Shown in pieces: positions 46,473-56,060 of a stretch of DNA of 64,000 bases. Under the pieces are notes generated by a model. It saw nothing but the letters and a program-made list of their open reading frames with translations. It made no database searches and was not told the DNA's origin. The DNA is from Chryseobacterium sp. Tr-659 (lineage in GTDB: Bacteria; Bacteroidota; Bacteroidia; Flavobacteriales; Weeksellaceae), in NCBI RefSeq assembly GCF_011752975.1, contig NZ_VWWP01000003.1, positions 558,001 through 622,000 of the forward strand, written 5' to 3'. Position 1 is the stretch's first letter. Each line of letters begins with the position of its first letter. The translations under genes and the position numbers were made by a program.

Positions 46473-46643
46473 ACTTTCAAAAAACTTGCTGTTATGTACT
46501 TTTTGCTTTCTTCGTAAGAAATTATCAGATTAAACTATGATTAAAATCCCATTGATATATCACAACTTTATTGAATAATTAAATGATAAAGTATAACTTT
46601 GTATAAAACGAAATGGAATTTTTCCATTTTAAAACACTACTTA

Positions 46644-47330
46644 ATGCTAGAACTTGTACTATCTGCCATCATATTAGGATTCATGCTGAGTCTGGTTTTT
46701 ATAGGGCCTATATTTTTCCTGTTAATTGAAACCAGCTTTTCCAGAGGGCCAAAACATGCCTTATCATTGGACCTTGGCGTTATCACTGCAGATTTATTAT
46801 GTATTATAGCGGCCTATTATGCCAGTGCAGATATTGTAACGTTAATTGATAAACATCCGGGCTTTTATAGAATCACTTCCATTCTCATTTTTGTATACGG
46901 AATAGTGATGCTGGTCACAAGAACCAAAATGCACATGCCCGGCGAAGAAAAGATTATCAGTCAGAATTATATCAAGACATTTTTTAATGGTTTTTTCTTC
47001 AATCTTTTAAACGTAGGAGTCATTCTTTTCTGGCTGGTAACGGTAATTTCCGTAAGGAATCAATATCCGGACACCAGCAGTTTTATTTTATACATAGGCA
47101 TTGTGATCGGAACTTATCTCTGTATTGATCTTGCCAAAATTTTCCTGGCTAAACAATTCCACGATAAACTTACCCAAAAGCTGGCCAATCAGATCAGAAG
47201 AGTTGTGGGAGTTATTCTTATTATCTTCAGTTTCTTTATTTTCCTCCAGAGTTTCAAAAAATTCAATCAGTTTGAAAGACAACTGGAAGAAGCAGAAAAA
47301 AAAGAAGTAAAATATCAAAAAACAAAATGA
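46644..47330 (+). CDS. LysE-family transporter
   Basis: The 228-residue integral membrane protein has six hydrophobic helices and the LysE/RhtB N-terminal pattern (GFMLSLVFIGPIFFLLIETSFSRGPKHALSLDLGVITADLLCI). Family members export amino acids or related small molecules; the substrate cannot be read from sequence. The tail is charged (FERQLEEAEKKEVK). The ATG at 46644 is chosen because the first helix starts there; the longer frame opens at TTG. Its stop overlaps the start of the LD-carboxypeptidase gene by 4 bases, so the two are translationally coupled. Confidence 0.85.
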   Translation: MLELVLSAIILGFMLSLVFIGPIFFLLIETSFSRGPKHALSLDLGVITADLLCIIAAYYASADIVTLIDKHPGFYRITSILIFVYGIVMLVTRTKMHMPGEEKIISQNYIKTFFNGFFFNLLNVGVILFWLVTVISVRNQYPDTSSFILYIGIVIGTYLCIDLAKIFLAKQFHDKLTQKLANQIRRVVGVILIIFSFFIFLQSFKKFNQFERQLEEAEKKEVKYQKTK

Positions 47331-48256
47331 AAAAAATAATCTTTCCAAAACCCCTTAAAAAAGGGGATAAAATAGCTGTTATTTCCCCTGCAGGAGCTGT
47401 AGATGCCACCCAGCTGGAAAAGGGAATAGAAATGATTAAAAGTAAAGGATTTGAGCCCGTTTTAGGAGAACATCTTTACACCAGATTTTCCAACGGATAC
47501 AATTATGCCGGAACAGAAAAGGAAAGAATAAAAGATATAAATTGGGCTTTAAATGATAAAGAGATCAGAGCGGTATGGGCTTCCAGAGGAGGTTACGGAT
47601 GCCAGCATCTGATTCAGCATCTTAAGCTTAAAAATTTCACAGAGGATCCGAAATGGTATATCGGGTATTCCGACAATACAGTGATACAAAGCTATCTGTT
47701 GAAGAAAGGATTTGCTTCTATCCATGGGCAGACCATTAAAACATCGAGTTTTGGAGTTACTGATGAAAGCTATGAATTAATTTTTGATCTCTTAAAAGGG
47801 AAAACTCCAAAATACAGTTTAAAATCTCATCAATTTAATAAAGAAGGTAATGTTGAAGGAGAATTGGTTGGGGGGAATTTAGCCCTTATTTATGCCCTTT
47901 TGGGAACCAAATATTCTTTTGACTTTAAAGACAAGATCTTGTTTATCGAAGATATCGGAGAAAATTTCTATGCACTGGACCGCATGATGATGAGTCTGGA
48001 GCTGGCAGGGGTCTTCAATAAGATCAAAGGACTTATTGTTGGGGGTATGACTAATATGGGAGATGAAAAAGAAAATAAGAGCTATGAGGAAAGCTTTGAT
48101 GAATTTGCTTATCAACTGATCTCTGAAAGAATTTCCAAATATAAATTTCCAACAGTATTTGCTTTTCCAAATGGACACATTAAGGACAACAGACCGCTTA
48201 TCATTGGGGGAAAAATCAAAGTAAAGGCTGAAGCCAAAGTGAAGATTGAGTTTTAA
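47327..48256 (+). CDS. LD-carboxypeptidase (peptidase S66)
   Basis: It removes the terminal D-Ala from tetrapeptides during murein recycling. The 309-residue protein has VISPAGAVD at the N-terminus and nucleophile S115 in WYIGYSDNTVIQSYL. The catalytic Glu is in ILFIEDIGENFYALDRMM (about residue 208), and the catalytic His is in FAFPNGHIKDNRPLIIGG (about 283). The fold-specific RGGYGCQHLI is present. There is no signal peptide, so it is cytosolic like E. coli LdcA. It is coupled to the LysE gene. Confidence 0.93.
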   Translation: MKKIIFPKPLKKGDKIAVISPAGAVDATQLEKGIEMIKSKGFEPVLGEHLYTRFSNGYNYAGTEKERIKDINWALNDKEIRAVWASRGGYGCQHLIQHLKLKNFTEDPKWYIGYSDNTVIQSYLLKKGFASIHGQTIKTSSFGVTDESYELIFDLLKGKTPKYSLKSHQFNKEGNVEGELVGGNLALIYALLGTKYSFDFKDKILFIEDIGENFYALDRMMMSLELAGVFNKIKGLIVGGMTNMGDEKENKSYEESFDEFAYQLISERISKYKFPTVFAFPNGHIKDNRPLIIGGKIKVKAEAKVKIEF

Positions 48257-48288
48257 TCCTCTCCCACTTTCAAACTCCCATCCATAAT

Positions 48289-48660
48289 ATGGCTAGTCAT
48301 AATGATTTCGGAAAGATAGCAGAAGACATGGCTGCAGATTATCTTAAGAAGAACGGGTATAAAATTCTGACCCGGAATTTTCGCTTTCAGAAAGCTGAAG
48401 TTGATATTATTGCTGAAAAGGATGATCTTCTCATTATTGTGGAAGTGAAAGCAAGGTCTACAGATGCTTTTATGCTGCCACAGGAAGCAGTGACCAAAAC
48501 AAAAATAAAATCAATTGTTTCCGCTGTAAATCATTATCTGGAAGAATTTGACAAACACAATGAAGTAAGATTTGATATTATTTCTGTTCTTCCCGATGAA
48601 AAAAGAAACTTAACAATTGAGCATATTGCCGATGCTTTTCAGGCATTCGATGCAAACTGA
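48289..48660 (+). CDS. yraN: YraN family protein (UPF0102)
   Basis: The 123-residue protein belongs to the restriction-endonuclease-like fold. It has the N-terminal FGKIAEDMAADYLKKNGYKIL and the putative metal site in KAEVDIIAEKDDLLIIVEVKARS (D, E-x-K pattern). Its role is not established; family members are thought to be Holliday-junction-type nucleases. It follows the LD-carboxypeptidase gene by 32 bases. Confidence 0.92.
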   Translation: MASHNDFGKIAEDMAADYLKKNGYKILTRNFRFQKAEVDIIAEKDDLLIIVEVKARSTDAFMLPQEAVTKTKIKSIVSAVNHYLEEFDKHNEVRFDIISVLPDEKRNLTIEHIADAFQAFDAN

Positions 48661-48695
48661 TCAATCAATATAATAATGTAGCAATGTATTAATTT

Positions 48696-49445
48696 ATGAA
48701 GACAATATTAATTACCGGAGCTACTTCCGGCATTGGAAAAGCCACAGCAGAGCTTTTTGCGAAACAAGGGAACAGAATCATTATTTGCGGAAGAAGAGCT
48801 GAAGTACTGGAAGCCGTTAAATCTGAACTATCTCGATATACCGAAATATTTAGTTTAAAGTTTGATGTAAGGGATCTGAGTGAAGTTGAAACTGCCATTA
48901 ATTCCCTTCCGGAGAATTGGAAAGATATTGACGTTCTTATTAATAATGCCGGTAATGCACATGGATTAGATCCGTTGGAAGCGGGGAAGACCGATGACTG
49001 GGATTCAATGATCGATGGAAATGTAAAAGGACTGCTCTATGTTTCTAAAATGATTATCCCGCTGATGAAAACTAAAAATCTAGGTCATATTATAAACATT
49101 AGTTCTGTAGCAGCAAGACAGACCTATGCGAACGGTGTTGTTTACTGTGCCACTAAAAAGGCAGTAGATGTTATTTCAGAAGGAATGAGGTTAGAGCTTA
49201 CAGAATTTGGAATCAAAGTGACAAACATCCAGCCGGGAGCGGTGGAAACCGATTTCTCTCTGATACGATTCAAAGGAGACAGTGAAAAAGCATCAACAGT
49301 ATATGCCGGATATGAAGCTCTGAAAGCAGAAGATATTGCAGATGCTATCGCCTATTGTGTAAATGCACCCAAACATGTGACCATTTCAGATATGACGATT
49401 TACCCGAGTGCCCAGGCAGAGCCTAGAACGATTTACAGAAAATAG
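48696..49445 (+). CDS. SDR-family NAD(P)-dependent oxidoreductase (YdfG-like)
   Basis: The 249-residue short-chain dehydrogenase has cofactor motif TGATSGIGKATAELF and NNAGNAHGLDP. The active site is S-Y-K: ISSVAARQTYANGVVYCATKKAVD. The end, KHVTISDMTIYPSAQAEPRTIYRK, closely resembles the YdfG group of serine/3-hydroxy acid dehydrogenases. Arg in the CGRRAE turn after strand two favours NADPH. The true substrate is not certain. Confidence 0.88.
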   Translation: MKTILITGATSGIGKATAELFAKQGNRIIICGRRAEVLEAVKSELSRYTEIFSLKFDVRDLSEVETAINSLPENWKDIDVLINNAGNAHGLDPLEAGKTDDWDSMIDGNVKGLLYVSKMIIPLMKTKNLGHIINISSVAARQTYANGVVYCATKKAVDVISEGMRLELTEFGIKVTNIQPGAVETDFSLIRFKGDSEKASTVYAGYEALKAEDIADAIAYCVNAPKHVTISDMTIYPSAQAEPRTIYRK

Positions 49446-49528
49446 TATCAAAATAAAGAAGTAAATTTGCAGAATACTAGAAGCGATTTTGCGTTTTGCA
49501 ATTTTGCAGTAGAGCTTAAAACAAGAAA

Positions 49529-50203
49529 ATGAAAATTCTATATCTGGAAACATCCTCTAAAAACTGTTCCGTAGCAGTATCGGATGATGAAAAACTGCTG
49601 TGTTTGTGTGAAGAGGTTTCTGAAAATTATAAACAGTCAGAAAGCCTTCATACCTATGTGGAATGGGCTTTGGAAGGAGCTGGTATTTCGCTTCAGGAGA
49701 TTGAAGCAGTTTCTTTGGGTAAAGGCCCGGGATCATACACCGGGTTAAGGATCGGTGCGGCATCAGCAAAAGGATTCTGTTATGGACTCAGAGTTCCTCT
49801 GGTTGCTGTAAATTCTCTTGAAAGCATGATAGAGCCTTTTTTAGGCAATAACTATGACTTAATAGTACCTTTGATTGATGCGAGGAGAATGGAGGTTTAT
49901 ACGGCCGTTTATGACGGTAATACGGGAAAAGAAATCTCAGAGACCGAAGCTAAGATTTTAGATGAAACTTCTTTTCAAGAATTTAAAGATAAAAAAGTGC
50001 TGTTTGTAGGAGATGGTGCTTCAAAGGCAAAAGATATCCTGCAGCTTCCTGATGCAGTTTTCAAAGAAGATGTTTATCCTTCTGCCCAATATCTCATTAA
50101 AAAGACACTGGAAAAAGTAGAAAACAAAGAATTTGAAGATATGGCTTATTTTGAGCCTTTTTATCTGAAAGATTTCCATGGAGTTAAAAAGAAAAATCCT
50201 TAG
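49529..50203 (+). CDS. tsaB: tRNA threonylcarbamoyladenosine biosynthesis protein TsaB
   Basis: TsaB is the scaffold partner of TsaD in making t6A at position 37 of ANN-decoding tRNAs. The 224-residue ASKHA-fold protein has ILYLETSSKNCSVAV, the TsaB signature SLGKGPGSYTGLRIGAASAKG, PLIDARRMEVYTAVY and the closing YFEPFYLKDF. It lacks the TsaD metal-binding H-x(3)-H motif. It shares a bidirectional terminator with the convergent lipoprotein gene. Confidence 0.94.
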   Translation: MKILYLETSSKNCSVAVSDDEKLLCLCEEVSENYKQSESLHTYVEWALEGAGISLQEIEAVSLGKGPGSYTGLRIGAASAKGFCYGLRVPLVAVNSLESMIEPFLGNNYDLIVPLIDARRMEVYTAVYDGNTGKEISETEAKILDETSFQEFKDKKVLFVGDGASKAKDILQLPDAVFKEDVYPSAQYLIKKTLEKVENKEFEDMAYFEPFYLKDFHGVKKKNP

Positions 50204-50223
50204 ATTTCAGACGACTTAAAAAT

Positions 50224-50254
50224 AAAAAAGCGAAGAATATTTCTTCGCTTTTTT
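50224..50254. terminator. Bidirectional terminator between tsaB and the TPR lipoprotein gene
   Basis: An 8-bp GC-containing stem (GCGAAGAA/TTCTTCGC) with a 3-base loop is extended by A and T runs that work in both directions. Confidence 0.92.
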
Positions 50255-50257
50255 ATT

Positions 50258-52825
50258 TTATTGAGGCCTTTTCGGAACCTTAGATTCCTGCTTGTTATCA
50301 TTCTGCTTTTTTGCTTTGCCTTGTACAGCCGTATCTATATTGTTGAGTGGCTGTATACTCTGGATCTCTGATTTCTGAGGCATACCATTCATCATCTGCT
50401 GTGGAGAATTATTGTTCTGGGCATTAGGCTGAACAGGAACTCCGCCGGGCTGCTGAGGGACAGCATTCCCCTTATTGTCGGTTGCCTGAAAGCTGAGATC
50501 GCTTTTCAGGTAATTCAGCATTTCTTTGGCTCTTATCCCTTCAGGGGTTTTGGAATAATTTAAAGCAATCTGTTCCAATTGTAATATCATTACTTCTTTT
50601 CCACTGGATTTACCAGAATTGAAAGCATTCAGAAGGTATAACTTAGGAACAAGGGCATCCTTCGGATACTTCTGAATTGTCTGATCAATTAACTGTTTAC
50701 TTTCCCCGAATTTCTCAGATTCAAATAAAGCATAGGCCTTTTTATATTCATTTTCAACTTCTTCCGTTGATTTTACGAAAGATTTATTTTTAGGATTTCT
50801 TGCAAACTCAGCATAAGAAGTATAAGGATAATCCGCAAGAAGAATCTGTTTTGCCCTTTCTGAAGCCTGAGGATTTTTCTCATAATTCATGGCAAAAATC
50901 TCGTATAAAGCCTGAAGCATTACCTTTTCTTCCGGCTTTACATCTACCAGGTCATACAGCGTTTTAGTAGCCAGGGGAGTATTGGTAAAATAGTTCTGAT
51001 ACATCACTCCAAGGCCTAAAGCGGCTGTATCCCTATCCTTTTTTAATTGGGAAAGTTTACCCTGATCCGTAGGAATCTGCTCAATATAGTAAGCCGGTTC
51101 AAAACGTCTTGGATTAGGTGCCGAAGTCACTCCTAAAGCTTCATTTTTCATATCTTCAATAGAGGCCATCTTCTTGGAATAGCGCCAGTTATCGGCAAGA
51201 GCTCTGTCTCCCCATGTCTGCTTAAACGTGGAAGTTCCCTTACTTACAGTTCCTGTATTACTGAAATAAAACCCTTTAGTAGTTACTCCAAAATCTTCAA
51301 AAGAATTGGAATTGTTATTGGCAAAAATAGAATTAGCACTGTAATCTCCCGAATCAAAACCTTTGTTTCTTTCTGCACGTCTTCTCTCCTGCTCTTCTTT
51401 TTCTTCTTTAGCCTTTAATTTTGCAATATGCTTTGTGAAAAAGTCAGTTTTTTGAGTATTATCCATCTTGGCTAAAGAAAGAATACTGTCATTCTTTTTG
51501 ATCAGATAATAATTCTTTGAAATCTTCTTAATGTATGCGGACTGGTCTTTTAAAAGTATTTTTGATGGCTCATAAGTCATTACGGCAAGTGCTGAATCAT
51601 AATAACTTCCGGCGCCGATGTAATCATTTTTATCAAGATAGCTCTTCCCTATCTCGTAATAAGTAAGTCCACGAATCTGAGGGTCGGAAACTTTTTCAAA
51701 AAGAGATTTTCTGAAGAATTGCTGTGCTTCATCCTTCTTTCCGGCCTTGTTTGCCATTAAACCCAAAGCATAATAAAATTCATTTTTTCTGGATCCGTAA
51801 GTTCCTTTTTTACTGATGCCTTCGAGATAATTTTTGGCTCCGTTATAGTCTCCTTTTCCATTAAAGGTTTTCGCAATGGCGATCTGGGATTTTACTTCGA
51901 ATTCAAAATCATTCGCATATTTGTAGGCTGCTGTATAACTTTCTCTTGCTTTATCATTTTGGCCCAGATTTTCCAGAACCTGTCCTCTCAGATAGGCAAT
52001 TCTGCTCTTTAGTTTTCTGTTGGAATTCAGTTCATAAGCCGCATCTAGTTCTTTAGCAGCATCTTCTTTTTTACCGGCATCCAGCAGAGATTCGGAATAA
52101 TAAATACTAAGCAGCTTTGCATAACTTTTATTAATTTTCTCACCTTTCAGTTTAGCAAAAGTTTCGTGGGCTTTATGGTAGTCCTTAATCTTATCATAAG
52201 CAAGACCCTGATAAATTCTTGCCAGCGGAATCCTTTTATCATCCTTCATATGAGTAAACACATAATTCAGAGCATCCAGTGCTTCAAGAGACTTACCACG
52301 GTAAATTCTCGATTGCGCAAGGATCATATAGGCCTCAAAAATCTGTTTGTTTTTTTCTTCCCCGTTTCTGGTTACCGAATATTTATTAATCGCTTTTAAA
52401 GCTTTGGCTTCAGCAATTTCCAGTGTAGTAGCCCCTTTTGTCGCCTCTCCGTCTGGTCTTGCAGGTGTGTTTCCGGGACCGCCAGGCATATTGGGCACTC
52501 CCGAGTTGCTTCTTCCGGCAGGTCTGTTGGCTACTTCAGCCATTTTCATAGAATTCTCGGCAAACGCCTGAGACTGGCCAAGATCACTTCCTAAAGGCTG
52601 TTCATCAATAGTAAGGATAGAAATATAAGGTGCATAGAAATTATCCTTATGCCCTTTATCTCTGGAGGTAAATTCACTGTTTAATGCATCTTTGGCATTA
52701 AAAAGCGTGTTGTAATATGTGGAAAATCCTTTCAATAGTTTAGATCGCTGCTCCGGCTTTTTTGTTTTGGTAGCACAGGAAGCAACAAGGCATATTACTA
52801 AAAGGAACAAAATATTCTTTTTCAT
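50258..52825 (-). CDS. TPR lipoprotein, probable T9SS/gliding protein PorW/SprE type
   Basis: The 855-residue protein has a lipoprotein signal (LVASC, C17) and tandem tetratricopeptide-type helical repeats over about residues 120-470 and 640-780. Examples are IYQGLAYDKIKDYHKAHETFAKLKG and FYYALGLMANKAGKKDEAQQFF. The C-terminal end is Pro/Gln/Asn-rich and disordered. The starting segment RSKLLKGFSTYYNTLFNAKDAL, the size and the lipid anchor fit PorW of Porphyromonas and SprE of Flavobacterium, which are needed for type IX secretion. That would serve the sorting-domain proteins at 20.5 and 58.8 kb. The assignment is from overall pattern, not a unique motif. Confidence 0.7.
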   Translation of the reverse strand: MKKNILFLLVICLVASCATKTKKPEQRSKLLKGFSTYYNTLFNAKDALNSEFTSRDKGHKDNFYAPYISILTIDEQPLGSDLGQSQAFAENSMKMAEVANRPAGRSNSGVPNMPGGPGNTPARPDGEATKGATTLEIAEAKALKAINKYSVTRNGEEKNKQIFEAYMILAQSRIYRGKSLEALDALNYVFTHMKDDKRIPLARIYQGLAYDKIKDYHKAHETFAKLKGEKINKSYAKLLSIYYSESLLDAGKKEDAAKELDAAYELNSNRKLKSRIAYLRGQVLENLGQNDKARESYTAAYKYANDFEFEVKSQIAIAKTFNGKGDYNGAKNYLEGISKKGTYGSRKNEFYYALGLMANKAGKKDEAQQFFRKSLFEKVSDPQIRGLTYYEIGKSYLDKNDYIGAGSYYDSALAVMTYEPSKILLKDQSAYIKKISKNYYLIKKNDSILSLAKMDNTQKTDFFTKHIAKLKAKEEKEEQERRRAERNKGFDSGDYSANSIFANNNSNSFEDFGVTTKGFYFSNTGTVSKGTSTFKQTWGDRALADNWRYSKKMASIEDMKNEALGVTSAPNPRRFEPAYYIEQIPTDQGKLSQLKKDRDTAALGLGVMYQNYFTNTPLATKTLYDLVDVKPEEKVMLQALYEIFAMNYEKNPQASERAKQILLADYPYTSYAEFARNPKNKSFVKSTEEVENEYKKAYALFESEKFGESKQLIDQTIQKYPKDALVPKLYLLNAFNSGKSSGKEVMILQLEQIALNYSKTPEGIRAKEMLNYLKSDLSFQATDNKGNAVPQQPGGVPVQPNAQNNNSPQQMMNGMPQKSEIQSIQPLNNIDTAVQGKAKKQNDNKQESKVPKRPQ

Positions 52826-52933
52826 TATTCAATATAACTCGCTAATCTGCTTTTTATTATCAGCAGTTTGATCATTTTGTAAAAATAATAAAATTTTATA
52901 ATGAATAATATTTATATTTCTCGTGAAAATATT

Positions 52934-53497
52934 TTATTTCTTCTCTATAGATGTCAAAATTTTGTAAACAAGGTGGGTAGGAAGTCCCATGATGGTATAA
53001 AAGCTTCCGGTGAGCTTCCCGATTTTAGCCATTCCAAGCCACTCCTGGATGCCGTAGCTGCCTGCTTTATCAAAAGGTTTATACTGTTGGATGTAATAAT
53101 GAATTTCCTCATCCGTGATTTCATGAAAAGTAACATCAGCTACGTCCGTTTCAGTAAAGGTTTGATCAAGTGTTTTGATCGTGATTCCCGTATAAACCTG
53201 ATGGGTCCTTCCCGAAAGACTCCGGATCATATTAAAAGCATCCGTTTCATCCTTAGGCTTTCCAAGAACCCGATTGTCGATAGCCACCACAGTGTCTGCC
53301 GTCAATAGCACTTCATCAGATGTTAAGCTCCTGAATGCATCAGCTTTTAATTCAGAAAGATAAGCTGCAGCCTCCTCTATTTTTATATACTCAGGAAGAA
53401 TTTCTTCACAATCTATTTTGACAACTTCAAATTGAAAGCCAAGGCTAGAAAGAAGTTCTTTTCTTCTTGGGGATTGTGATGCTAAGAGTAATTTCAT
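52934..53497 (-). CDS. maf: Maf-family nucleotide pyrophosphatase
   Basis: It hydrolyses dTTP/UTP and modified nucleotides to monophosphates, as house-cleaning. The 187-residue protein starts with LLLASQSPRRKELLSSLGF. It has LTADTVVAIDNRVLGKPKD, SLSGRTHQVYTGI and DKAGSYGIQEWLGMAKIGKLTGSFYTIMGLPTH, all Maf landmarks. The gene starts 8 bases after the KdsC-like gene stops, so Maf is the third of three minus-strand genes in a row. Confidence 0.94.
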   Translation of the reverse strand: MKLLLASQSPRRKELLSSLGFQFEVVKIDCEEILPEYIKIEEAAAYLSELKADAFRSLTSDEVLLTADTVVAIDNRVLGKPKDETDAFNMIRSLSGRTHQVYTGITIKTLDQTFTETDVADVTFHEITDEEIHYYIQQYKPFDKAGSYGIQEWLGMAKIGKLTGSFYTIMGLPTHLVYKILTSIEKK

Positions 53498-53505
53498 AAG
53501 ATTAA

Positions 53506-54024
53506 TTATACAGATTGGGTATTATCATCATGCCAGTTGCCCTGAACCTTCATTACCTGTTCGATAACATCACGTACTGCCCCGCTTCCACCCTTTTTCG
53601 GGGAAATATAATGTGAAATGCCCTTCACTTCCGGAACTGCATTTTCAGGGCAGGCCGCAATAGCAGAGCTTTCCATGATATGAATATCCGGTAGATCATC
53701 ACCCATGGTCAGAATTTCTTCATTCTTAAGATTATATTTCTTCTTAAAATCTTCAAAATCTTCAATCTTGTTGTGAGATTTCGGGTAATAATCCTGAATG
53801 CCAAGATAATTGATCCTGTGTTTTACCATCTCATCATTTCCTCCTGTAATAACTCCGATTAAATAATTGTTTTTTAAGGCTTTAACTACGGCATATCCAT
53901 CCAATACATTCATGACTCTGCACATATTTCCTCCGGGAAGAAGATAAACACTTCCGTCTGTGAAAACTCCGTCCACATCAAATACAAACGCCTTTATATC
54001 TTTTAATTTCTCTTTATAACTCAT
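53506..54024 (-). CDS. KdsC-type HAD phosphatase (probable KDO-8-phosphate phosphatase)
   Basis: The 172-residue haloacid dehalogenase-type protein has motif I FVFDVDGVFTDGSVYL (nucleophile and acid Asp), motif II VITGG, the KdsC loop and ILTMGDDLPDIHIMESS. The short C0-type layout without a large cap forms tetramers in this family and acts in KDO synthesis for lipopolysaccharide. It overlaps the upstream DUF2520 gene by 11 bases and the maf gene follows after 8, giving a three-gene operon. Confidence 0.87.
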   Translation of the reverse strand: MSYKEKLKDIKAFVFDVDGVFTDGSVYLLPGGNMCRVMNVLDGYAVVKALKNNYLIGVITGGNDEMVKHRINYLGIQDYYPKSHNKIEDFEDFKKKYNLKNEEILTMGDDLPDIHIMESSAIAACPENAVPEVKGISHYISPKKGGSGAVRDVIEQVMKVQGNWHDDNTQSV

Positions 54025-54763
54025 ACATTTTCTGAATAGAATGATTTATTGTTTTATAAATTTCAAGACTTTCGTCTTTTAATAACTTTTCATGCAGTTG
54101 TAAAACCCGTACATCATTTCGAACGGCAGGTCCGGTTTGTGCTAATTGAGGTTCAATTTCATGAATTTTCTGAACTGTTTCATCAATCAATGGTAAAAAA
54201 TAATCAAACGGAATTTCCTGTGAATCTGAAATTTCTTTAGCCCTGGAAAAAAGATGATTCACAAAATTACAGGCAAAAACAGCCGTAAGATGAATGTACT
54301 TTCTCTTCTCGTGATTGCTTTCCATTACATTTTCTGAAATTCTGGATGCGATTTCAAACAATATTTTTTTGTCATTTTCATTTTCAGTCTCAATAAAGAA
54401 AGGAATTTTTTCATATTCGAGTTCTTTTGATCTGGAAAATGTCTGAAGAGGGTAAAAACTGGCTTTTCTGTATTCACCGGCAAGAATCTCTTTGGGAAGA
54501 GAGCCTGAAGTATGGGCAACCAGGCAGTCCTTTTTTGTAATAATCTTTGAAACCTCTTCTACAGAATTATCACTTACACAGATAACATACAGATCTGCAT
54601 CTTCCAGCTGTCCGGTGGAATAAGGAACATTCAATTCTTCAGAAATTTTACTTAATTCTTTTTCGTTCCTGCCAAAAATCTGGGCGGGGGGAATGTTTTT
54701 CAAAGTGAAAGCCTTAGCCATATGATAGGCAACATTTCCGGAACCGATAATTACAATTTGCAT
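54014..54763 (-). CDS. Rossmann-fold, DUF2520 domain-containing oxidoreductase-like protein
   Basis: The 249-residue protein begins MQIVIIGSGNVAYHMAKAF, a dinucleotide-binding start, followed by LYVICVSDNSVEEV and VAHTSGSLP. The C-terminal helical DUF2520 part contains KYIHLTAVFACNFVNHLF and GPAVRNDVRVLQLH. It resembles ProC/F420-type reductases, but its substrate is unknown. The ATG at 54763 is chosen; a longer frame adds 25 residues that do not fit the fold. Confidence 0.85.
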   Translation of the reverse strand: MQIVIIGSGNVAYHMAKAFTLKNIPPAQIFGRNEKELSKISEELNVPYSTGQLEDADLYVICVSDNSVEEVSKIITKKDCLVAHTSGSLPKEILAGEYRKASFYPLQTFSRSKELEYEKIPFFIETENENDKKILFEIASRISENVMESNHEKRKYIHLTAVFACNFVNHLFSRAKEISDSQEIPFDYFLPLIDETVQKIHEIEPQLAQTGPAVRNDVRVLQLHEKLLKDESLEIYKTINHSIQKMYEL

Positions 54764-54911
54764 ATAACAAATATAAGATTTTAAGCTGAGCCGGGAAAGG
54801 AAGAGCGTCTCGGAAATCATGAACTTCCATATAGGCACGTTTATTGCGTAAGTGTCTCATATTATTTTTAATATTTAAACTGAAAATTGAATAATTAATT
54901 TAACTTTCGGT

Positions 54912-54919
54912 TATTTTTG
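54912..54919 (+). promoter_or_regulatory. -7 box of the ECF sigma gene
   Basis: TATTTTTG, a perfect TAnnTTTG, lies 26 bases before the ATG in the divergent 182-base gap. Confidence 0.5.
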
Positions 54920-54945
54920 TAATCCAAAACAATGTAAGGCATCTT

Positions 54946-55497
54946 ATGAAGATTAAGGACGCGGAAATTATTTCGTTGATGCAGAACCCACGGACCCAGG
55001 AGAAAGGAGTCCGTGCCTTAATGGATGCCTACCAAAGCAGATTGTACTGGCACATAAGAAGAATTATTGTGGACGGAGATCTTGCACAGGATACTTTGCA
55101 GGAAACTTTTATTAAAGCTTACCAGAATTTTCATCAGTTCAAAAATGATAGCCAGTTGTATACCTGGTTGTACAGAATCGCTACCAACGAAGCATTACAG
55201 CAGGTTAACAAAATGAAGAAAATGCAGAAAACTGATGAGGATCCGGAGTATCACATGCAGAATCTTGTAGCCGATAATTCTGAAGGAGATGCCGAAGAGA
55301 TACAGATTTTGCTGCAGAACGCTATACAAAGCCTGCCCGAAAAGCAGAAACTGGTATTTATGATGCGGTATTATGATGATTTGCCTTACGAAGAAATATC
55401 TAAGATCGTAGATATGTCTGTAGGAACTTTGAAGACCAATTATCATTATGCCAAGCAAAAAATAGAAGATTATATTAAAGAAAATTACGAAAGATAA
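54946..55497 (+). CDS. ECF-type RNA polymerase sigma factor
   Basis: The 183-residue alternative sigma factor has region 2 (LMDAYQSRLYWHIRRI to DTLQETFIKAYQNFHQF, then LYTWLYRIATNEAL). Region 4 follows after a linker (QSLPEKQKLVFMMRYYDDLPYEEISKIVDMSVGTLKTNYHYAKQKI). Regions 1 and 3 are absent, as expected of ECF members. The next gene, 17 bases on, encodes a single-helix membrane protein, and the one after a periplasmic CpxP/Spy-like protein, so this is probably an envelope-stress module. Confidence 0.93.
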   Translation: MKIKDAEIISLMQNPRTQEKGVRALMDAYQSRLYWHIRRIIVDGDLAQDTLQETFIKAYQNFHQFKNDSQLYTWLYRIATNEALQQVNKMKKMQKTDEDPEYHMQNLVADNSEGDAEEIQILLQNAIQSLPEKQKLVFMMRYYDDLPYEEISKIVDMSVGTLKTNYHYAKQKIEDYIKENYER

Positions 55498-55514
55498 TTT
55501 TTTACCCAACAAAG

Positions 55515-56054
55515 ATGAAAGAGTTCGACATAGAAAAATTAGAGCGTAAAAACATTTACAAGGTTTCTGATGGTATCTTTGATACGATTCAGGAGAGCGT
55601 TTTGAATGATATAAAGGCAAGTAAAAAAACACCTGTCTTTAAGCTGAACTGGGCATATGCTGCAGCGGCATCTCTGGCTTTGATCTTTGGAGCAACTTAT
55701 GTTTTTAATTCTGATGACAATTCAGTGGAAGACTTGAGTTCAAAAACAGCTTATACGGCTCATAAAGGAGAACCGAAAACAGAAGGTGAACTGGCTTACG
55801 AAACATTGAAATCTGATTTAACTTCTGTTGAAAATAATAATCAAACAGTTGACAATCAGAAAAGTAACAATGCTTACTCTTTTAAAAACGGTAATGAAAC
55901 AGAACAGATAACAGAGACCCCGAAACCGGTGAAAGCTGTAAACAAGAAAGAAGAAACCCGAATGAATGAATATCTGGACTCGTTTTCTAATTCTGAAATT
56001 GCAGAATTAGCAAGTAACTCGACTCAGGATGTTTATTTGGATTTATATAATTAA
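55515..56054 (+). CDS. Single-pass membrane protein, probable anti-sigma factor
   Basis: The 179-residue protein has a cytoplasmic N-terminal segment (about 1-46, LERKNIYKVSDGIFDTIQESVLNDI), one transmembrane helix (AYAAAASLALIFGATYVF, about 47-65) and a Glu/Asn/Lys-rich periplasmic tail. This topology and its position right after an ECF sigma gene are those of an anti-sigma factor. No zinc-binding H-x3-C-x2-C motif is present, so it is not a ZAS-type. The tail ends with a YLDSFSNSEIAEL-type helix. Confidence 0.75.
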   Translation: MKEFDIEKLERKNIYKVSDGIFDTIQESVLNDIKASKKTPVFKLNWAYAAAASLALIFGATYVFNSDDNSVEDLSSKTAYTAHKGEPKTEGELAYETLKSDLTSVENNNQTVDNQKSNNAYSFKNGNETEQITETPKPVKAVNKKEETRMNEYLDSFSNSEIAELASNSTQDVYLDLYN

Positions 56055-56060
56055 AAGAAG